From positions 1 to 7,693 of the forward strand of contig JAUYSE010000035.1 of NCBI GenBank assembly GCA_030696465.1: a DNA stretch of 7,693 bases, written 5' to 3'. Both the position numbers and the translations under genes were made by a program. The notes under the pieces were generated by a model. That model made no database searches. It was not told the origin of the DNA and saw only the letters and a program-made list of their open reading frames with translations. Positions within the stretch are counted from its first letter, which is position 1. Every line of letters starts with the position of its first letter. Shown here piece after piece: positions 4,745 to 7,693 of this stretch. The DNA comes from Legionellaceae bacterium (lineage in GTDB: Bacteria; Pseudomonadota; Gammaproteobacteria; Legionellales; Legionellaceae).

Positions 4745-6511
4745 ATGCGTACCCATTATTGTGGTGAAGTACAAGCAAACCTATCAGGGCAAGAAGTAAG
4801 CGTATGTGCTTGGGTGCATACCTGTCGTGTGCTGGGTGGGCTTATTTTTTTAAATTTACGTGATCGCAGTGGTCTCTTACAGGTCGTTTTTGAGCCAGAG
4901 CAAACGGCTTTATTTGAAAAAGCGCAAAGCTTACGCTCAGAGTGGGTAGTGCAAATAACTGGTGTAGTACGTGCTCGACCAGACGATATGATCAATACGC
5001 AGATGAGTACTGGCGCAGTCGAGTTGCAGGCAAAAAACTTGGTCATATTAAACGAAGCAGAGCTTCCACCTTTTTTACCCAATGAAACGCAAACCGTATT
5101 TGATGATTTACGTTTAAAGTATCGCTATATTGATTTACGACGCCCTAGCCTACAAGAGAAAATAAAATTACGCCATGCTTTGACCGCATCCATGCGTGAG
5201 TATTTTAATGCGGCAGGTTTCTTAGATATAGAAACCCCGATGTTAACCAAAGCCACACCAGAAGGCGCACGAGATTATTTAGTCCCTTCTCGCGTGCATA
5301 AAGGAAGTTGCTACGCGTTACCACAATCCCCACAGCTCTTTAAACAGCTGTTGATGATGTCTGGATTTGATAAATATTATCAAATCGTCCGTTGTTTCCG
5401 AGATGAAGATTTACGTGCCGATCGTCAACCCGAGTTTACCCAGCTCGATATAGAAATGTCTTTTGTAGATGAGCTTACACTGCAGACTTTAATCGAAGGC
5501 ATGTTAGCGAAAGTCTATAAAGAGTTATTGAATGTGGATATCGCATTACCCTTGCAACGTATGCCCTATGCAGAAGCCATACAATGTTATGGTAGTGATA
5601 AACCAGACTTACGAAACCCCTTGGTTTTACAAGATGTCGCCGACTTGTTAGGCGCGGTTCCCTTATTTGCTGAATTTGCACAGCCGGCATCCCAGGGGCG
5701 TGTCATTGCCCTTGTGTTACCAGGTGGTGCCGCGATTAGTCGGAAAGGTATTGATGAATATACACAATATGTGCGTCAGCATGGTGCGCAAGGTTTAGCC
5801 TATGTAAAAATACAAAATGCAGAGCAAGGTCTAGAGGGTATTGCCTCTTCTCTCTCTAAGTTTTTAGATAATGAAACGCTCAGCGCGCTGATAGCCCGCA
5901 CGAATGCAAAAAATGGCGATATGATTTTTCTGGCAGCGGGGCCCGCAATGCTTATTTCTTTAGCCATGGGGGCATTGCGCATTAAATTAGCTCAAGATCA
6001 TGCACTGATAGAAGAAGGCTGGAAACTACTATGGGTGGTAGATTGGCCCTTATTTGAGCGTGATGGCAATCGCTGGCAGGCCGTGCATCATCCCTTTACT
6101 GCGCCTAGTGTTTCTACGGTAGAAGACTTGAAAGCGCAATCTCCAGATACCCTCTACGCGAAAGCGTATGATATTGTGATTAATGGTTATGAAATTGGCG
6201 GTGGTTCTATTCGTATCCATCAGGTGGCAATGCAAAAAGCAGTGTTTGAACTCTTGGGTATAGAAGAATCGGTTGCGCAGGAGAAATTTGGATTTTTATT
6301 GGAGGCATTACAATATGGTTGTCCCCCGCATGGAGGTATTGCTTTAGGGCTTGATCGATTGGCTATGTTAATGACACAATCTTCTTCTATACGAGAGGTG
6401 ATTGCTTTTCCAAAAACACAATCGGCTTCGTGTTTAATGACGCAAGCACCTTCACCGATCCATGCCGATCAATGTAGTGAACTGGGGATATCCCTTGAAA
6501 AACTGGAATAA
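4745..6511 (+). CDS. aspS: Aspartyl-tRNA synthetase, bacterial type
   Basis: This cytoplasmic class IIb synthetase charges tRNA-Asp. The 588-residue length matches E. coli (590). Domains: an N-terminal OB-fold anticodon-binding domain (1-105), a class II catalytic core interrupted by the bacterial GAD insertion (about 290-420), and a C-terminal extension. Motif 1 lies around GFLDIETPMLTKATPEGARD (158-177), which includes the flipping loop. Motif 2 is FRDEDLRADRQPEFTQLDIE (218-237), and motif 3 is GGIALGLDRL (530-539) with the ATP-binding Arg538. The catalytic centre is strongly conserved. The anticodon loop reads HTCRVLGG (25-32), where E. coli has NRRRDLGS; Arg28 and Leu30 are kept, two others changed. 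At the loop near residues 79-84 (PDDMIN) Asp replaces the Lys of E. coli, so strict Asp specificity versus Asp/Asn charging is unclear. A weak AAGTGAG lies 8 nt before the ATG. Confidence 0.98.
   Translation: MRTHYCGEVQANLSGQEVSVCAWVHTCRVLGGLIFLNLRDRSGLLQVVFEPEQTALFEKAQSLRSEWVVQITGVVRARPDDMINTQMSTGAVELQAKNLVILNEAELPPFLPNETQTVFDDLRLKYRYIDLRRPSLQEKIKLRHALTASMREYFNAAGFLDIETPMLTKATPEGARDYLVPSRVHKGSCYALPQSPQLFKQLLMMSGFDKYYQIVRCFRDEDLRADRQPEFTQLDIEMSFVDELTLQTLIEGMLAKVYKELLNVDIALPLQRMPYAEAIQCYGSDKPDLRNPLVLQDVADLLGAVPLFAEFAQPASQGRVIALVLPGGAAISRKGIDEYTQYVRQHGAQGLAYVKIQNAEQGLEGIASSLSKFLDNETLSALIARTNAKNGDMIFLAAGPAMLISLAMGALRIKLAQDHALIEEGWKLLWVVDWPLFERDGNRWQAVHHPFTAPSVSTVEDLKAQSPDTLYAKAYDIVINGYEIGGGSIRIHQVAMQKAVFELLGIEESVAQEKFGFLLEALQYGCPPHGGIALGLDRLAMLMTQSSSIREVIAFPKTQSASCLMTQAPSPIHADQCSELGISLEKLE
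6484..6488 (+). promoter_or_regulatory. Ribosome binding site selecting the TTG start at 6495
   Basis: GGGGA lies 6 nt before the TTG at 6495-6497, inside the last codons of aspS. The in-frame ATG at 6462 and GTG at 6477 have no such site, and starting at the TTG leaves a well-formed signal peptide (Lys-Asn-Trp-Asn-Lys followed by a hydrophobic core). This decides the start of the downstream gene. Confidence 0.6.
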
Positions 6512-7693
6512 ATGGTTATTGGTTTTTATAGGCACTTTCTTTTTCAGCACGGTGGTGATGGCGGAGGAAGTGTCTTCAAAATATATTGAATATTTGGTCC
6601 AAGAAAAAAATGATTTAACCCGTGCGATAAACGCTGTAAACTCTAATATCGCACCCACGACTCAGGCAGAGTTTCAAGCAAGGATTTCGCAAAATGCACG
6701 TTGGTTATCCCTCAACCATGCAAAAATTATTAGTTTTCAAGCGAGTTTAGCGCATCAAAAGTCATTGCAACAGAAATTAACTCAACGTATTAAATATTTA
6801 CAGCAAAATAATAGCTCATCTAATGCAGACGAAGATGCTGTGCATATAACTGCACTATTAGAAATTAATAAAAAATCCATTGAAGTATTGGAAGAAAACC
6901 TTGTTTTGGCCAGTCGCTATCAAACCTCTTTGTTGCAGCAAGAAACCTATTTAAAATTATGGCTTGCTAAAGCAGAAATGCATCAACGTTTAGAAGATAT
7001 TCATACACAAGAACTCAAGCTACAAGCGGTGTTGCAGGCGCTCTACCTATCGAGTACGCATTTGCAGCAAGATATACAAGAAAATCTAAGTCCAGAAGTC
7101 ACGGCAAATCATTATGTTAGTATACTGTATAACAATCAGTTAATGAATTTGGCGCAATATGATTTGTCTGAGCTTAATTTAGAGAAAAAAATTATTCATG
7201 CAGACTTTGCCTTACAAAGAAATCCGGATATTCGTGTTCTTCAAGCCATTACCGATACATACCGTGAAGTAATTCTTGAGTTTTCTCAAATGAAATTGAC
7301 CTTGCAACAGATGCTTTCTACACTGAAAGATGAACAGTTATATATGACCAATACGGTGTTGCGACAAAAAATAGACGCACTTATTCGTTCAATTAAAGCG
7401 CGAATAGAAACCATTACAATAAAACAACTGACCTTGCAAAAAAAGCTAGAGAAGCAAGAGCAGCTCTTAAAACAACAATTGGCCGCTCGTCAAAGTTTTT
7501 CGGAGTACCGACCTGAAAGCTGGCCCTATATTGCACAGCAGTTAGCCAATACTCCTATCAAATTGAGTAAGTACACTCAGTTATTATTTTTAAAAGTATA
7601 TGATCACTATGTATGGCAAGATACTTGGCCGGAATTTTTAGGATGGGGCGTTGCATGTAGCATTCTTCTTTTTTATGGATTCCTCTATGTTTT
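6495..7693 (+). CDS. Exported coiled-coil membrane protein, possibly N-terminal part of an MscK-like mechanosensitive channel (3' end beyond the window)
   Basis: This frame is open from the TTG at 6495 to the window edge (399 complete codons) and lacks a stop. It overlaps aspS by 17 bp, so the two are probably co-transcribed and coupled. Residues 1-23 form a signal peptide (basic start, hydrophobic LLVFIGTFFFSTVV, then VMA before EE). Residues 25-335 are polar, rich in Gln, Leu, Lys and Glu, almost free of Gly and Pro, with long stretches of coiled-coil type such as 85-105 and 285-333. SWPYIAQQL (342-350) follows, and a membrane segment begins near 381 (FLGWGVACSILLFYGFLYVF is the last visible part). 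A large helical periplasmic domain followed by membrane helices fits MscK/YjeP-type members of the MscS family. That identity is inference: the MscS pore domain would lie further downstream. Frame integrity over 1.2 kb makes the gene itself secure. Confidence 0.75.
   Translation, partial: MKNWNKWLLVFIGTFFFSTVVMAEEVSSKYIEYLVQEKNDLTRAINAVNSNIAPTTQAEFQARISQNARWLSLNHAKIISFQASLAHQKSLQQKLTQRIKYLQQNNSSSNADEDAVHITALLEINKKSIEVLEENLVLASRYQTSLLQQETYLKLWLAKAEMHQRLEDIHTQELKLQAVLQALYLSSTHLQQDIQENLSPEVTANHYVSILYNNQLMNLAQYDLSELNLEKKIIHADFALQRNPDIRVLQAITDTYREVILEFSQMKLTLQQMLSTLKDEQLYMTNTVLRQKIDALIRSIKARIETITIKQLTLQKKLEKQEQLLKQQLAARQSFSEYRPESWPYIAQQLANTPIKLSKYTQLLFLKVYDHYVWQDTWPEFLGWGVACSILLFYGFLYV

Noticed and set aside
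6512..6589. ATG directly after the aspS stop as start of the next gene
   Set aside because: That frame ends after 25 codons at a TGA; the long frame is the one starting at the TTG at 6495.

Overview
The window is about 7.7 kb of moderately AT-rich gammaproteobacterial DNA. The best clue to lineage is the first gene. It encodes an exported protein with a DotI/IcmL-type domain, a family tied to Dot/Icm type IVB secretion and common in Legionellales (Legionella, Coxiella and relatives). A second gene of HAD-like fold resembles, from memory only, uncharacterised Legionella/Coxiella proteins. Genus cannot be fixed from this sequence.

Left part, minus strand (41-3084). Reading in the direction of transcription, an uncharacterised HAD-like gene (1957-3084) is followed after 6 bp by xseB (exonuclease VII small subunit), whose stop overlaps the ispA start (polyprenyl diphosphate synthase) as ATGA. 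This looks like one operon. After a 93-bp gap comes the icmL-like gene (41-769) on the same strand with its own strong ribosome binding site. The dxs gene that often follows xseB-ispA in proteobacteria is not in the window.

Centre (3085-3204). This is a divergent intergenic region between the HAD-like gene and radA on the plus strand, with a plausible radA promoter.

Right part, plus strand (3205-7693). radA (DNA repair ATPase) and aspS (aspartyl-tRNA synthetase) are both intact. The 193 bp between them is filled by a GC-rich inverted repeat with 32-bp arms, which runs into almost four copies of a 21-bp direct repeat. Overlapping the 3' end of aspS by 17 bp is a long reading frame that starts at a TTG codon with a good ribosome binding site and stays open to the window edge. 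It encodes an exported, helical, coiled-coil-rich protein ending in a membrane segment. The architecture recalls the N-terminal part of large MscK-type mechanosensitive channels, but the diagnostic channel domain lies outside the window.

Most of the window is housekeeping (isoprenoid synthesis, DNA repair and nuclease, tRNA charging). The parts that deserve attention are the secreted IcmL-like paralogue, the HAD-like protein at the head of the xseB-ispA operon, the composite repeat before aspS, and the open membrane-protein gene at the right edge. I see no clear evidence of a wholly new multi-gene system.
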